A DNA stretch of 64,000 nt from Vibrio sp. SCSIO 43136 (lineage in GTDB: Bacteria; Pseudomonadota; Gammaproteobacteria; Enterobacterales; Vibrionaceae): contig NZ_CP071849.1 of assembly GCF_023716565.1 (NCBI RefSeq), positions 992,001 through 1,056,000 on the forward strand, written 5' to 3'. This document shows positions 49,822 through 58,907 of the stretch, piece by piece. Under the pieces are notes generated by a model. It saw nothing but the letters and a program-made list of their open reading frames with translations. It was not told the DNA's origin and did no database searches. A program made the translations under genes and the position numbers. Position 1 is the first letter of the stretch; each line of letters opens with the position of its first letter.

Positions 49822-50772
49822 CTAAGTTCCTGTAACAACTGCAGCAAGAGCGAGCAAAACTGTGCACCACAGAAGATAGCTACGCTGAACCAATGTAATG
49901 GCTCTTTCGATGTCCCCTGCGCAAGCCAGCTCTCCCTCGCCCATGAAAATTTTGTCTTTGAGTTCACCGAAATAAACTGCAGGCCCACCAATTCGAACTC
50001 TAAGCGCACCAGCACCTGAGCACATTACTGGTCCTCCATTCGGGCTGGCACATAAATGCGCTTGAGAGCGCCAACAAGCAATGGCTGACTTTGACTCCCC
50101 CACTGCGACAAAGGTCATCGCCGTCAGCCTTGCGGGAATAGCTCCCAAAATGTCGTCTAACTTAGCCGCACAATAGCCAAAGCTTTGGTATTTGGCGTTT
50201 TTATAACCCCACATCGCATCTAGCGTGTTTGCCAAGCGAAACAGTATCGCTCCTGGTGCTCCAGCCACCAAAAACCAAAACAGTGCGCCAAATACGGCGT
50301 CATTGCTATTTTCCAGTACCGATTCCACCGTGGCAGATGTGATCTGATATTCATCCATGTCAGCAGTATTGCGACTCACTATCCAACCGACTTTCTCTCT
50401 TGCCTCGTCCATATCACCAACAAGCATTGGCGTAGAGATCCAACGAGCGTGCTGAGTGAGGCTCTTTCCACCAATGCATAGATATAATGCAACGGTTGAA
50501 CTGAGCCAATAGAAAACAACGCTACTCTGTTCGAGCGCTTGAAAAAACACCCATGATCCAAGCGTTATCGGCACAACAGCGAGTAGCCAAGCGATCAATC
50601 CTAGCGATTTAGTCCGCTCTTTAACGGTTAGTAACCTTTCAATATAAGAGGCGAAGTTACCGAAACCAATCAAAGGATGATACTTCTTAGGCTCGCCCAA
50701 AAGTGCATCAAGCAATAGCGCTGCGACTAACATGATGACTAACGCTAAAAATGAGTTACTTTCGAATATCAA
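49822..50772 (-). CDS. cbiB: Adenosylcobinamide-phosphate synthase
   Basis: Inner-membrane enzyme attaching aminopropanol (phosphate) to adenosylcobyric acid. 316 residues with several transmembrane helices. LLLDALLGEPKKYHPLIGFGNF near the N terminus, IVSRNTADMDEYQITSATVESVLENSNDAVFGALFWFLVAGAPGAILFRLANTLDAMWGYKN, and ASPNGGPVMCSGAGALRVRIGG are characteristic of CbiB. TTG at 50772 is taken as the start because the conserved domain begins at once and AAGGA lies upstream. Confidence 0.93.
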   Translation of the reverse strand: MIFESNSFLALVIMLVAALLLDALLGEPKKYHPLIGFGNFASYIERLLTVKERTKSLGLIAWLLAVVPITLGSWVFFQALEQSSVVFYWLSSTVALYLCIGGKSLTQHARWISTPMLVGDMDEAREKVGWIVSRNTADMDEYQITSATVESVLENSNDAVFGALFWFLVAGAPGAILFRLANTLDAMWGYKNAKYQSFGYCAAKLDDILGAIPARLTAMTFVAVGESKSAIACWRSQAHLCASPNGGPVMCSGAGALRVRIGGPAVYFGELKDKIFMGEGELACAGDIERAITLVQRSYLLWCTVLLALAAVVTGT

Positions 50773-50851
50773 TTTTTAATGTCCTTAGTCAGAACCCCTC
50801 CCAACCTCCGTCGGTTCGCCGGCCGCTTAGAAAAGGGAGAAGCACTAGGCC
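50773..50851 (-). other. 79-bp gap between cbiF and cbiB
   Basis: The only long gap inside the operon. It is GC-rich and holds GGCCGGCG-like sequence that could fold, but there is no T-run, so no terminator is claimed. Confidence 0.4.
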
Positions 50852-51625
50852 CTATTCAGAGCTTTCGATCACTCTTGCTTTACGACAAGCGTGTGAAAAC
50901 GTCGGATCATACAACTTGGAGTCGACGAAATCTTTTTCGCCCAACACCTTGCTGACGATTATCATCGCTGTAGAACGGATCCCTGCCTCATGCATTTGTT
51001 GTGCAATCGTTTCGAGTGTGCCTTTTATGATCCGCTGCTCGGGATGGGATGCTTTCTCCACCACCGCAACAGGCCAATCTTGTGGGTAAACTTCCGAAAG
51101 CTCTCTGACCACTTTTCGAATTAACGTAGCACTCAAAAATAGACACAAGGTCGCTTCATGCGCTGCCAAAGATTTTAAGTTCTCTTTTTCAGGTACTGGC
51201 GTACGACCAGAGGCACGGCTCAAAATGATGGTCTGGCACTTTTCAGGTAACGTCAGTTCTTGTCCAAGTGCCGCAGCTGAAGCCTGAAAAGATGAAACTC
51301 CAGGTATCACTTTCCAATCAATGCCTAAGGCATCTAATTGACGAGTTTGCTCAGCCAAAGAACTGTAGATAGACAAATCACCAGTTTGCACCCTAGCAAC
51401 ATCTTGATTGGCTTCAAAAGCCGCTTGATAAACCTCGGTTAACTGCTCAAGATCCATGTCGGCAGAGTTATAAACTTTGGCATTCTTGTCAGCACGTTCA
51501 ATCACGGCTTTTGGCACCAAACTTCCCGCATAGACCACCACTGGGCACGACTCAATTAGGCGAGCACCTTTAATAGTAATTAGGTCTGGGTCGCCGGGAC
51601 CTGCACCAATAAAGTAAACTGTCAT
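50852..51625 (-). CDS. cbiF: Cobalt-precorrin-4 C11-methyltransferase
   Basis: SAM-dependent uroporphyrin-III-type methyltransferase acting on the corrin ring. 257 residues. VYFIGAGPGDPDLITIKGARLIESCPVVVYAGSLV, VARVQTGDLSIYSSLAEQ, VIPGVSSFQASAAALGQELTLP and TIILSRASGRTPVPE are the CbiF/CobM signatures. The start overlaps the cbiH stop (ATGA). Anaerobic versus aerobic substrate is inferred from the operon (CbiD, CbiG, CbiK present). Confidence 0.95.
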   Translation of the reverse strand: MTVYFIGAGPGDPDLITIKGARLIESCPVVVYAGSLVPKAVIERADKNAKVYNSADMDLEQLTEVYQAAFEANQDVARVQTGDLSIYSSLAEQTRQLDALGIDWKVIPGVSSFQASAAALGQELTLPEKCQTIILSRASGRTPVPEKENLKSLAAHEATLCLFLSATLIRKVVRELSEVYPQDWPVAVVEKASHPEQRIIKGTLETIAQQMHEAGIRSTAMIIVSKVLGEKDFVDSKLYDPTFSHACRKARVIESSE

Positions 51626-52455
51626 ACGCTCACCTCGTTATTCTCTGAATCATGAATTTGAAGTGAATGCCCTCTTTTTTGGCCCTCTAATACCTCTCCA
51701 TCCTGCAATTGATATTTGTTGGTGTAGCCTCGGGGAGTAACAATCCAGTCTTTAAGGCGGTAGCTACTGCTGTTACCAACTATCACCGCAGCATTCATCC
51801 CGAACTCTAACTCGGTAAACGAATCGAGCGTAGAAAGCATCACTTGTTGCTCGTCTCGGTATGCCGCATTGACCACTGCGACTGGTGTATCCGCACGTCG
51901 ATGCTCTAGCAAAATTTTCTGGGCAGTTTTGATGTGCTCGGTACGCTTTTTCGAGCGTGGGTTATAGAAAGTGATAGCAAAGTCTGCCATAGCAGCGGCT
52001 TCAATACGCTTGCATATCACCTCCCATGGTGTAAGCAGATCTGATAGAGAAATCGTGCAGCTATCATGTCCCAATGGTGCTCCGACGAGAGACGCACAAG
52101 AGTTAGCGGCAGTGATACCCGGTATAATTTCCAGCGTGATCACCTCTCTTGCCTGAGGGTTCTGTTCTAAAAGTTCTAGAACTAACGGCGCCATGGCATA
52201 CATGCCTGCATCCCCAGAGCAAACTAAAGCGACATTGCTACCTGCTACGGCAGCATCCAAGGCTTGCTTTGCTCTATCCCACTCTCGTGTCATGCCACTT
52301 TGAATCACTTCTTGCTCTGTTATCCATTCAGCCACCAATGCGACATAAGCTTTGTAGCCTGCCACGACATCTGCGTTAACGATGGCACTTTTTGCCGCTG
52401 GCGTAACAAGCTCCAAACTGCCTGGGCCTAGCCCTACAAGACTTAACTTAGCCAT
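51622..52455 (-). CDS. cbiH: Cobalt-precorrin-3B C17-methyltransferase
   Basis: Methylates C17 and promotes ring contraction. 277 residues. LSLVGLGPGSLELVTPAAKSAIVNADVVAGYKAYV, VALVCSGDAGMYAMAPLVLE, EIIPGITAANSCASLVGAPLGHDSCTISLSDLLTPW and FAITFYNPRSKKRTEHI are diagnostic of CbiH/CobJ. It overlaps cbiK by eight bases and cbiF by four. The C-terminal ~30 residues extend beyond the usual domain. Confidence 0.95.
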   Translation of the reverse strand: MAKLSLVGLGPGSLELVTPAAKSAIVNADVVAGYKAYVALVAEWITEQEVIQSGMTREWDRAKQALDAAVAGSNVALVCSGDAGMYAMAPLVLELLEQNPQAREVITLEIIPGITAANSCASLVGAPLGHDSCTISLSDLLTPWEVICKRIEAAAMADFAITFYNPRSKKRTEHIKTAQKILLEHRRADTPVAVVNAAYRDEQQVMLSTLDSFTELEFGMNAAVIVGNSSSYRLKDWIVTPRGYTNKYQLQDGEVLEGQKRGHSLQIHDSENNEVSV

Positions 52456-53284
52456 TTGTCACCTCAGGGGCACTTAAACGAATCAGTCCTTCACGGATCT
52501 GCTTGTCGATGATGGCTTCCAACTCTGGCATATCCAGCATACAGAATTTATCACCTTGGATTGGCTCAGCGATGCTCACGTCAAAGGCTTCGTCTAAATC
52601 GCCTTTTATCTGCTGCATATCGTTGACAAAGTGATTACCCGAGACCAGTAGCAGCGGGATAATTTTTACTTTGTTACTTTGAGTATTTGTTTGCATCTTT
52701 TTGATCAGTTGAGGTTTAAGCAAGCTAAACGGCCATGCGCCTTCAAGTGAGCAGGTAAAATTGCGGTCACAAAGCTTTGTCAACAAACAGTCAGCATAAG
52801 AAAGTGCTTGATGACCTGGATTGTCTAAAAGCGGCGCACCGTGGTGAACAAACAGGTTACAGCTTTCTCCATCATCAAAGCGTTGATGAAGTGCCCCAAG
52901 AAGATTGGTTGCCAATTGGCTGTGGTGCATAATGGCTGGCGTCTGTTCAATTTTTGAAAGTGAAAATTGCTTGAAACCATCAACGATCTTGGTCAGGTAG
53001 AGGTGTTCATCCGTTGGGAATAGGTACACAGAAACCACCAAGATGCGCTCAAAGCCTTGGGTATCAAGATCGGCCATCACTTGAGGCAATGATTGACACG
53101 CCTCCCCCTGCTTTTTCAGTTTTTTGATCACCATCTTAGAGCTAGTAGCAATACGCACATGTGTATCTGGGTACTGAGATTGCACATGATCTTGCAGCCT
53201 GCGATAGCGTTGCTGCTCAACGACCGAACCAAAACAGCTTAATACAATGGCCGTTCCTTGATTGTAATGACGTAGTCTTTTCAT
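52448..53284 (-). CDS. cbiK: CbiK-like sirohydrochlorin cobaltochelatase, divergent
   Basis: Inserts cobalt into sirohydrochlorin, the first committed step. The 278-residue protein resembles CbiK: AIVLSCFGSVVEQQRYRRLQ at the start, FVHHGAPLLDNPGHQ (metal-binding His, cf. GHGA of CbiK), SLEGAWPF (Glu), and PLLLVSGNHFVNDMQQI (second His, cf. VAGDHAINDM). Similarity is clear in order and spacing but lower than usual. No signal peptide, so it is a cytosolic form. It could alternatively be viewed as a CbiX/CbiK intermediate. Confidence 0.82.
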   Translation of the reverse strand: MKRLRHYNQGTAIVLSCFGSVVEQQRYRRLQDHVQSQYPDTHVRIATSSKMVIKKLKKQGEACQSLPQVMADLDTQGFERILVVSVYLFPTDEHLYLTKIVDGFKQFSLSKIEQTPAIMHHSQLATNLLGALHQRFDDGESCNLFVHHGAPLLDNPGHQALSYADCLLTKLCDRNFTCSLEGAWPFSLLKPQLIKKMQTNTQSNKVKIIPLLLVSGNHFVNDMQQIKGDLDEAFDVSIAEPIQGDKFCMLDMPELEAIIDKQIREGLIRLSAPEVTNG

Positions 53285-53300
53285 TTATAACTTCCTGAAA

Positions 53301-54905
53301 TTATATGGATTCTGGTTTATTTTCGATAGGCGCTATGAATTCTGGCGCTAAATGCGATTGAAGAGGTTGTTTTTGCTTTAGGCATTCAAACAATGCCCTC
53401 CACTGGCTCTCACTAAACTGATCGATGCCTCGAACCCAAATTCCGTTGTTGGTTAACGTATCAGTTGTGGTTTGTTCGATGTTTCGGCTTGGCTGATAAA
53501 CCACCATAGCCGCTCGGTTGCGACACGAACCTGCACAGTGAGTTCGGCTGATTTTGATGCGGTGCTCACCTTTATCTAAACCCATGGATTTCAATATCTG
53601 GCGTAATTCGTGTGCAAGATTGCGGCTGCCCTGCTGAGCACATCGAGCCCCTTCACAAATCAACAAGTGATAACGGTGATATAGCATTGGTCGATTAAGG
53701 TCGACGTGTTTCGGTTTGCATTGGTACCCAGTCACCACTTCACTGCCATGAGCATTGATGACACTTTTCTCACCTAACCAATGCTTCCACTTTTTGCTGG
53801 CTAAAGGCTCTTCATAAGCTTTACGACAACACGCTAAGGTCATGTTGTAGCCGTCGAGTTTAAATTTCCACTTTGCAGCCAGTAATTTGTTACGTTGTGA
53901 CGCCTTTAATGCCGCTGCTTCTGCAACTGAAGAAACACCAGTCACCTTCTTAACGTAATCAGATGGATTCTCAATGCCTTCTAATCCATCCAATTCACTA
54001 GGTGCAAAAGTAGAAAAAGGGATTTGAGACGCTTGAGCATATTCAAGCAAGCCTTGTTCGTCGGCTTTTAGGTCGATACTTACCAACTGCTCAATGCTCA
54101 TTCGCGATAAGTTAAACTGCTCTAAGAATTGAGTGATGCCCGTAGCGATAACATGTGCAGGCGTATTGCGGTCACAACCCACACCGAGAACAAGAGTTTT
54201 TGGACGCCAAAGTACTGACTTACTTTCCCAATCGTCAAATCCTTGCGGCTCTTTCTGATCGCTCACCAGAACCATGCCTTGCCAATCATCGCAACTCAGC
54301 TTGCTAAGATCAGGCTCGTTGGTTGATACGATATTGCTCGGCATGGCTTTTTTCTCAGCCCACCACGTTGGTTCACCACAATGTTGAGCAACCAATACAG
54401 GCTGCTCATTCACCACGGCCGCACTCACCTTGGTGATCGCTTGTTCGCATCTTGGGTCTAACTGCCAACCAAATGGTGCACCGAGCAAATCAACCGAAAT
54501 CGTGCCTGCAACGTCTGAGGCGGTGGTGACGACTGGTGTTGCCGAAAGCACTTTTGCGACTCGATGGGCGAGCGCATTCGCACCGCCACGATGACCAGAC
54601 AGCATTGGCACAACAAACTGGCCATGGTCGTCAACACAAAGCACGCCGGGATCGCTGCGTTTGTCTTCAAGCAAAGGGGCGAGCATTCGTGTCACTATTC
54701 CGGCAGCAAACAAACAAATATGGTGGTCATATTGCTTAAACTTGCTCGGCAAAAATTCAGACAGTGGTAATGGCAAGCTTTGTGCGTCAGGACATTCATC
54801 TCGTCCCACATTCGCCACATAAACATCAGCAAATGGAAACGCTTTAGCAAGACGGTTGGCCTGCTTAGCGCCGTTTAAAGTAATCGCATAGATGGCTATC
54901 TTCAT
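53301..54905 (-). CDS. cbiG: Cobalt-precorrin-5A hydrolase fused to a [2Fe-2S] ferredoxin domain
   Basis: CbiG opens the delta-lactone and releases acetaldehyde. Residues ~1-345 are CbiG: IAIYAITLNGAKQANRLAKAF, FAAGIVTRMLAPLLEDKRSDPGVLCVDDHG, VPMLSGHRGGANALA, and LVLGVGCDRNTP...ITQFL, then KVTGVSSVAEAAAL. After a basic linker (~350-410), a thioredoxin-like [2Fe-2S] domain follows: LLICEGARCAQQGSRNLAHEL and KISRTHCAGSCRNRAAMVVYQP, with four Cys (C-x5-C and C-x3-C). The 534-residue length exceeds stand-alone CbiG (~350). It overlaps cbiL by four bases. Confidence 0.92.
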   Translation of the reverse strand: MKIAIYAITLNGAKQANRLAKAFPFADVYVANVGRDECPDAQSLPLPLSEFLPSKFKQYDHHICLFAAGIVTRMLAPLLEDKRSDPGVLCVDDHGQFVVPMLSGHRGGANALAHRVAKVLSATPVVTTASDVAGTISVDLLGAPFGWQLDPRCEQAITKVSAAVVNEQPVLVAQHCGEPTWWAEKKAMPSNIVSTNEPDLSKLSCDDWQGMVLVSDQKEPQGFDDWESKSVLWRPKTLVLGVGCDRNTPAHVIATGITQFLEQFNLSRMSIEQLVSIDLKADEQGLLEYAQASQIPFSTFAPSELDGLEGIENPSDYVKKVTGVSSVAEAAALKASQRNKLLAAKWKFKLDGYNMTLACCRKAYEEPLASKKWKHWLGEKSVINAHGSEVVTGYQCKPKHVDLNRPMLYHRYHLLICEGARCAQQGSRNLAHELRQILKSMGLDKGEHRIKISRTHCAGSCRNRAAMVVYQPSRNIEQTTTDTLTNNGIWVRGIDQFSESQWRALFECLKQKQPLQSHLAPEFIAPIENKPESI

Positions 54906-55693
54906 GCGATCGCCTTAGTAGAAATCAATGTTTCACATTGCTGCGGCGTTGATTGCCCTCCAAGTACGCCCTTACGCTTACGAATCGAGATTTGAACCAT
55001 CGAGAAGTAACGGTTCTCTTGTGGCACTTGGCGAAGGTCTGAATAGACCTCTTGCTTATCGGTAGTAGCATGAGATACATACGTTGCGCAGTGGAGTAAG
55101 CCTAACTTAGTCAACTGTTCAGTAAGCTTTGGAATCACTCGCCCAGCTTTGATCAACATAATGGTGTCGAACTCTTCAACCAGTCGATCTAAGCACGTAA
55201 TGCCCCAAGTGGCTGGTACAACACAAAAGCGTTCTTGTCCATCAGCTAAGGGGATTTGGGTCTGGGAAGGGATCGCCGTGACCGAAGTGATGCCGGGAAT
55301 AATTTCGCACTCAAGCTCCGGCAATAACTCAAGCAATTCTTCTTGTAAGTATGCCCAAGTGCTGTAGACCGACGGGTCTCCTTCAGTGGCAAAAGCTACG
55401 TCTTTGCCTTGCTTTAAGTAGGCCGCCAACTCATCTGCTGCTGCCTTCCACGCAGGCACATTGATGTTCGGGTCTTTCGTCATCGGAAAGTGCAAATAGA
55501 TCAATGAACCTTGGTATTCTTGTTCATCCACAACGCCACTCACGATCTGTTTAGCAAACGAGTGGTGGCTGCCTTTATCTTTCTCAGGAAAGGCGACAAA
55601 ATCAACGTTTTTAAGCACCCTAACCGCTTTCAATGTCAGGAGTTCACTATCACCTGTACCAACGCCAACGGCGTACATTTTTCCTAATTGCAT
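54902..55693 (-). CDS. cbiL: Cobalt-precorrin-2 C20-methyltransferase
   Basis: SAM-dependent methyltransferase acting on C20. 263 residues. KMYAVGVGTGDSELLTLKAVRVLKNVDFVAFPEKDKG, VAFATEGDPSVYSTWAYLQEEL, EIIPGITSVTAIPSQTQIPLADG and TIMLIKAGRVIPKLTEQL are the CbiL/CobI motifs. It has a C-terminal extension of about 25 residues. ATG follows 15 bases after cbiET; overlaps cbiG. Confidence 0.95.
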   Translation of the reverse strand: MQLGKMYAVGVGTGDSELLTLKAVRVLKNVDFVAFPEKDKGSHHSFAKQIVSGVVDEQEYQGSLIYLHFPMTKDPNINVPAWKAAADELAAYLKQGKDVAFATEGDPSVYSTWAYLQEELLELLPELECEIIPGITSVTAIPSQTQIPLADGQERFCVVPATWGITCLDRLVEEFDTIMLIKAGRVIPKLTEQLTKLGLLHCATYVSHATTDKQEVYSDLRQVPQENRYFSMVQISIRKRKGVLGGQSTPQQCETLISTKAIA

Positions 55694-55708
55694 GCTGCTT
55701 ATTTCTCT

Positions 55709-56965
55709 TTATTTATTGTTATCTGTGGTGGATTTTTTAAATGTGAATAGATGGATTGGGTTTTCCGCTTGATAGCGGGTATAACTTGCTAACGGGACGC
55801 CTTGAGATACTGCAATTTGCTGAACTTTAAACGTCCTTTGGTTGAGCTTTGCCCAAGTAAGAATTTCGCTGACTGACTCAAGTGTCACCGCACTCACCAC
55901 AATTCGACCTCCGCTAATTAACGCTTGCCAACAGTGGTCAAGAATAATGTTCATCTCACCCCGACTTCCACCAACAAAGACACTGTCTGGCGTCGGCAGT
56001 GCTTCAAGGCCTTGTGGTGCTTTGGAAGGGATTAACGTGACGTTATCAGTCGCATGTGCTTGTATATTGGCTTGAATAGAAGAGTAACAATCTGCATTAG
56101 ACTCTAGGGTAAACACTGAGCCTAATGGGCATTGCTTAGCTGATTCAATTGCTATGGAGCCCGACCCAGTACCAATATCCCAAACGATGTGGTGAGGTTC
56201 TAGTTTGAGCTCCCCTAGTGCGACGTGTCGAACCGATTGCTTGGTAATTAACCCTCGCTTAGGCATACGTTTTTCGAAATCTTCATCATCCGCAAAACGT
56301 CCGAAGCCACCCCAATAACTTTCTTGGGTTCGAATTAGAACCAGTACGTTTAGTGCGGCGAACGGAATATCTTGCTCACACAATTGATCAACCTTGAATT
56401 CGCGAACTCGCTGGTCAGCTGCCCCTAAGTTTTCAGCCACCCATATTTGCCAATGGCCCTGACTAAATCGCTTTAGATGATTAGCAATCTTTTGCGGTGT
56501 GTTATTGCTGTCGGTGAGCAGGCAAAACTTGTCTCCCTGCTGCATTTGACTGACCAATCCCTTGATTTGATCTTTATGACGTCCATGAAGAGAGATGGCT
56601 TTCATGTCCTGCCAGCTCACGCCAATCTCTGCACAAGCCAATTGCATAGAACTTGGCGAAGCAATTGTTCTCACCGAATTTGCGCCTAGCCGTTTAATCA
56701 AAGCCTGCGTAATACCGAAAAATAGTGGATCGCCTGAGGCCAATACCACAACGTTTCCTTCTTCTGCTTCATCAACCACTGAGTTAAACCAGTTTTGATA
56801 ACCCGACTCATAGCTCAGACGCTTTTGATCACACTGGGGAAACCAATGCATAAGACGCTCGTGACCAGCCAACACTCTGGAGCCTTCGACCACGGCAACA
56901 GCGCGACTATTCAAACTTACGCATCCATCTTCTGGCACGCCTACCACGGTGACCAACACTGTCAT
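55709..56965 (-). CDS. cbiET: Fused cobalt-precorrin-7 C5- and -6B C15-methyltransferase (CbiET/CobL type)
   Basis: 418-residue fusion. The N-terminal CbiE half (~1-205) has TVVGVPEDGCVSLNSRAVAVVEGSRVLAGHERLMHWF, VVLASGDPLFFGITQALI and TIASPSSMQLACAEIGVSW. The C-terminal CbiT half (~225-418) has KRGLITKQSVRHVALGEL, HHIVWDIGTGSGSIAIESAKQCP (SAM-binding motif I) and SVFVGGSRGEMNIILDHCW. It catalyses C5 and C15 methylation with C12 decarboxylation. Overlaps cbiC by four bases. Confidence 0.95.
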   Translation of the reverse strand: MTVLVTVVGVPEDGCVSLNSRAVAVVEGSRVLAGHERLMHWFPQCDQKRLSYESGYQNWFNSVVDEAEEGNVVVLASGDPLFFGITQALIKRLGANSVRTIASPSSMQLACAEIGVSWQDMKAISLHGRHKDQIKGLVSQMQQGDKFCLLTDSNNTPQKIANHLKRFSQGHWQIWVAENLGAADQRVREFKVDQLCEQDIPFAALNVLVLIRTQESYWGGFGRFADDEDFEKRMPKRGLITKQSVRHVALGELKLEPHHIVWDIGTGSGSIAIESAKQCPLGSVFTLESNADCYSSIQANIQAHATDNVTLIPSKAPQGLEALPTPDSVFVGGSRGEMNIILDHCWQALISGGRIVVSAVTLESVSEILTWAKLNQRTFKVQQIAVSQGVPLASYTRYQAENPIHLFTFKKSTTDNNK

Positions 56966-57639
56966 TGCACTTTGTCCTTATCCGAACTTACAGCAAGTGC
57001 CAACAACGCATGAATTGTCGATACCACGAGTGGACTACCCCCTTTGCGCCCGAGGCTGGCGATAAATGGCACCTTAGATTGTTTAGATAGCAAATCCTTA
57101 GATTCATCGGCTCTGACAAACCCGACTGGAATACCGATAATAAGTGCTGGCTTCACTTCGCCACGCTCCACCATCTCTAAAAGCTCTAGTAGCGCAGTCG
57201 GCGCATTACCAACACCAATAATCGCGCCATCTAAAATTCCCTGGTCTCGGGCGTAGCGCATAGCGTGAATGGCTCGGGTTTCGCCTGCCGCTTTAGCTTG
57301 TTCAATCACACTGGCATCACTAATAAAGCAGCGGGCGTGATTCCCAAAGTGGTTGAGCCTTGGTTTACTTAGGCCCGACACTATCATGGTCACATCAGTG
57401 ATGATGTTTGCTCCCTTTGTGAGGGCGTCAATCGCACTTGAGAGAGCGTCCTCACTAAACCGAAACAGCTGACCGTATTCAAAATCACCTGTGGTATGAA
57501 TCGCGCGACGCACAATTTGCCACTGCTCAGAGCTATAACTGTGACCACCGTGGAGTTCGTTCATTTCTCGGTCAATGATCGAGAAAGAATCCTCCTCTAT
57601 TTGGCGACCTTGCTGAGTCATTTGCTTCATGGTTTCCAT
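56962..57639 (-). CDS. cbiC: Cobalt-precorrin-8 methylmutase
   Basis: Moves the methyl group from C11 to C12 to give cobyrinate. 225 residues. IVRRAIHTTGDFEYGQLFRFS contains the catalytic His, then ANIITDVTMIVSGLSKPRLNHF and GAIIGVGNAPTALLELLEMVERGEVKPALIIGIPVGFVRADESKD are CbiC/CobH signatures. GGAG precedes ATG at 57639. Lies 21 bases downstream of cbiD. Confidence 0.95.
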   Translation of the reverse strand: METMKQMTQQGRQIEEDSFSIIDREMNELHGGHSYSSEQWQIVRRAIHTTGDFEYGQLFRFSEDALSSAIDALTKGANIITDVTMIVSGLSKPRLNHFGNHARCFISDASVIEQAKAAGETRAIHAMRYARDQGILDGAIIGVGNAPTALLELLEMVERGEVKPALIIGIPVGFVRADESKDLLSKQSKVPFIASLGRKGGSPLVVSTIHALLALAVSSDKDKVQ

Positions 57640-57660
57640 TATTTTTCTCCTTAAAACGGT

Positions 57661-58767
57661 TTAAGTCATGCTTGAACTAGCAAGCAACTTACCGTCGAAA
57701 TCTATCAATCGAACTTCGACTTCCAATTGATGATCGATATAGTTTTGGGCGTGATTTTGAGCGTGCCTACATAAGGCAACGAGGTAGTTAGAGGTTGGGT
57801 TTTGCTTCCAGAGATCGAGAACGTGACGTCCCGTATTGGCTTGAGATACCGCCTGAATGAATTCATGGTCGCAACCCGTTTGAGTTGCAATATCGGCCAA
57901 TAGGGTAAAGTCAATCGCTTTACCCGAAACATGCGTCATCATATGGCCCGCCACCAATTTGCCGAGTTTACCTATCATGGCTACGATGGTGACTCGTTCG
58001 AGTTGATAACGTTTGGCTGCTCTCAGCCCGACACCAATAAAATCACCCGCTTGAACAAAACAAAGTGAAGCAAGCTGTGGAAACATGGCGATAGCAGATT
58101 GCTCAGACCGAGTACCCGTGGTTAATACTGCGTGCTGCTGGCCATTTTGTTTGGCGATCTGAATCGTCTGCTTAACCGAGGATGCATAAGCAGATGTTGA
58201 GTAAGGCTTTACCGTACCTCGGGTGCCGAGTATTGAGATGCCACCAATTAATCCCAGTCGCTCACCGATGGTTTGCTTTGCCATTTCTTGACCTTGAGGC
58301 ACGCTGATCAACACATCAAGACCGCCGTGATAACCCACCTCATCCATCTCTCGCTTCACCATGTCGGTGATATTGCGACGAGGTACAGGGTTGATAGCGG
58401 CAAAACCAACAGGCAGCTCTAGGCCGGGGAGTGTTACCTTAGCAACGCCTTCGCCCCCATCGATATTGATGTCTTGCGATTGGCTAAATGACACAGACGC
58501 AATGATCTCTGCGCCGTGGGTGCAATCAGGGTCATCACCAGCATCTTTGATAACCGAAGCAATCGCTGTTTTCGCTGCCATTTCCAGCTTATGAAGAGTA
58601 AATCGAGCGTTATCCCGATTGGGGAGCACGATTTCAATATCTTTGAAATGCACCGCTCCAAGTAGCAGCCGTGTTGCTGCACAAGCGGCAGCTGCCGCGC
58701 AAGCGCCCGTGGTATAGCCGGTTCGCATCTCACTGGGTGATTTGGAGCGTTTAACCTTAGTGACCAT
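57661..58767 (-). CDS. cbiD: Cobalt-precorrin-5B C1-methyltransferase
   Basis: First gene of the operon. 368 residues. RTGYTTGACAAAAACAATRLLLG at the N terminus, GAEIIASVSFS, GGEGVAKVTLPGLELPVGFAAINPVPRRNITD, GLIGGISILGTRGTVKPYSTSAYASSVKQ and the DFIGVGLRAAKRY segment are hallmarks of CbiD, the anaerobic-pathway enzyme. ATG at 58767 (GGTGGG upstream) is chosen; the upstream frame overlaps the riboswitch leader. CbiD together with CbiG and CbiK marks the cobalt-early route. Confidence 0.95.
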   Translation of the reverse strand: MVTKVKRSKSPSEMRTGYTTGACAAAAACAATRLLLGAVHFKDIEIVLPNRDNARFTLHKLEMAAKTAIASVIKDAGDDPDCTHGAEIIASVSFSQSQDINIDGGEGVAKVTLPGLELPVGFAAINPVPRRNITDMVKREMDEVGYHGGLDVLISVPQGQEMAKQTIGERLGLIGGISILGTRGTVKPYSTSAYASSVKQTIQIAKQNGQQHAVLTTGTRSEQSAIAMFPQLASLCFVQAGDFIGVGLRAAKRYQLERVTIVAMIGKLGKLVAGHMMTHVSGKAIDFTLLADIATQTGCDHEFIQAVSQANTGRHVLDLWKQNPTSNYLVALCRHAQNHAQNYIDHQLEVEVRLIDFDGKLLASSSMT

Positions 58768-58805
58768 AGAGCCCACCAAGATAAAGCGAATAAGGGGTAT
58801 GCATC

Positions 58806-58837
58806 TATTCGAAAACCAATCCAATTTGTTTTCGAAT
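58806..58837 (-). promoter_or_regulatory. Leader hairpin between riboswitch and cbiD
   Basis: ATTCGAAAAC (58806-58815) and GTTTTCGAAT (58828-58837) form a perfect 10-bp stem with a 12-base loop, 38 bp before the cbiD ATG. No U-run follows. It may be the expression platform or an RNA-processing hairpin. Confidence 0.6.
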
Positions 58838-58907
58838 ACCGCAAATAGCACCGAAATAGGCGCTAGTATCCTGCAATGAGTAATCCCGCTCTGCATTCGA
58901 AAGAGTG

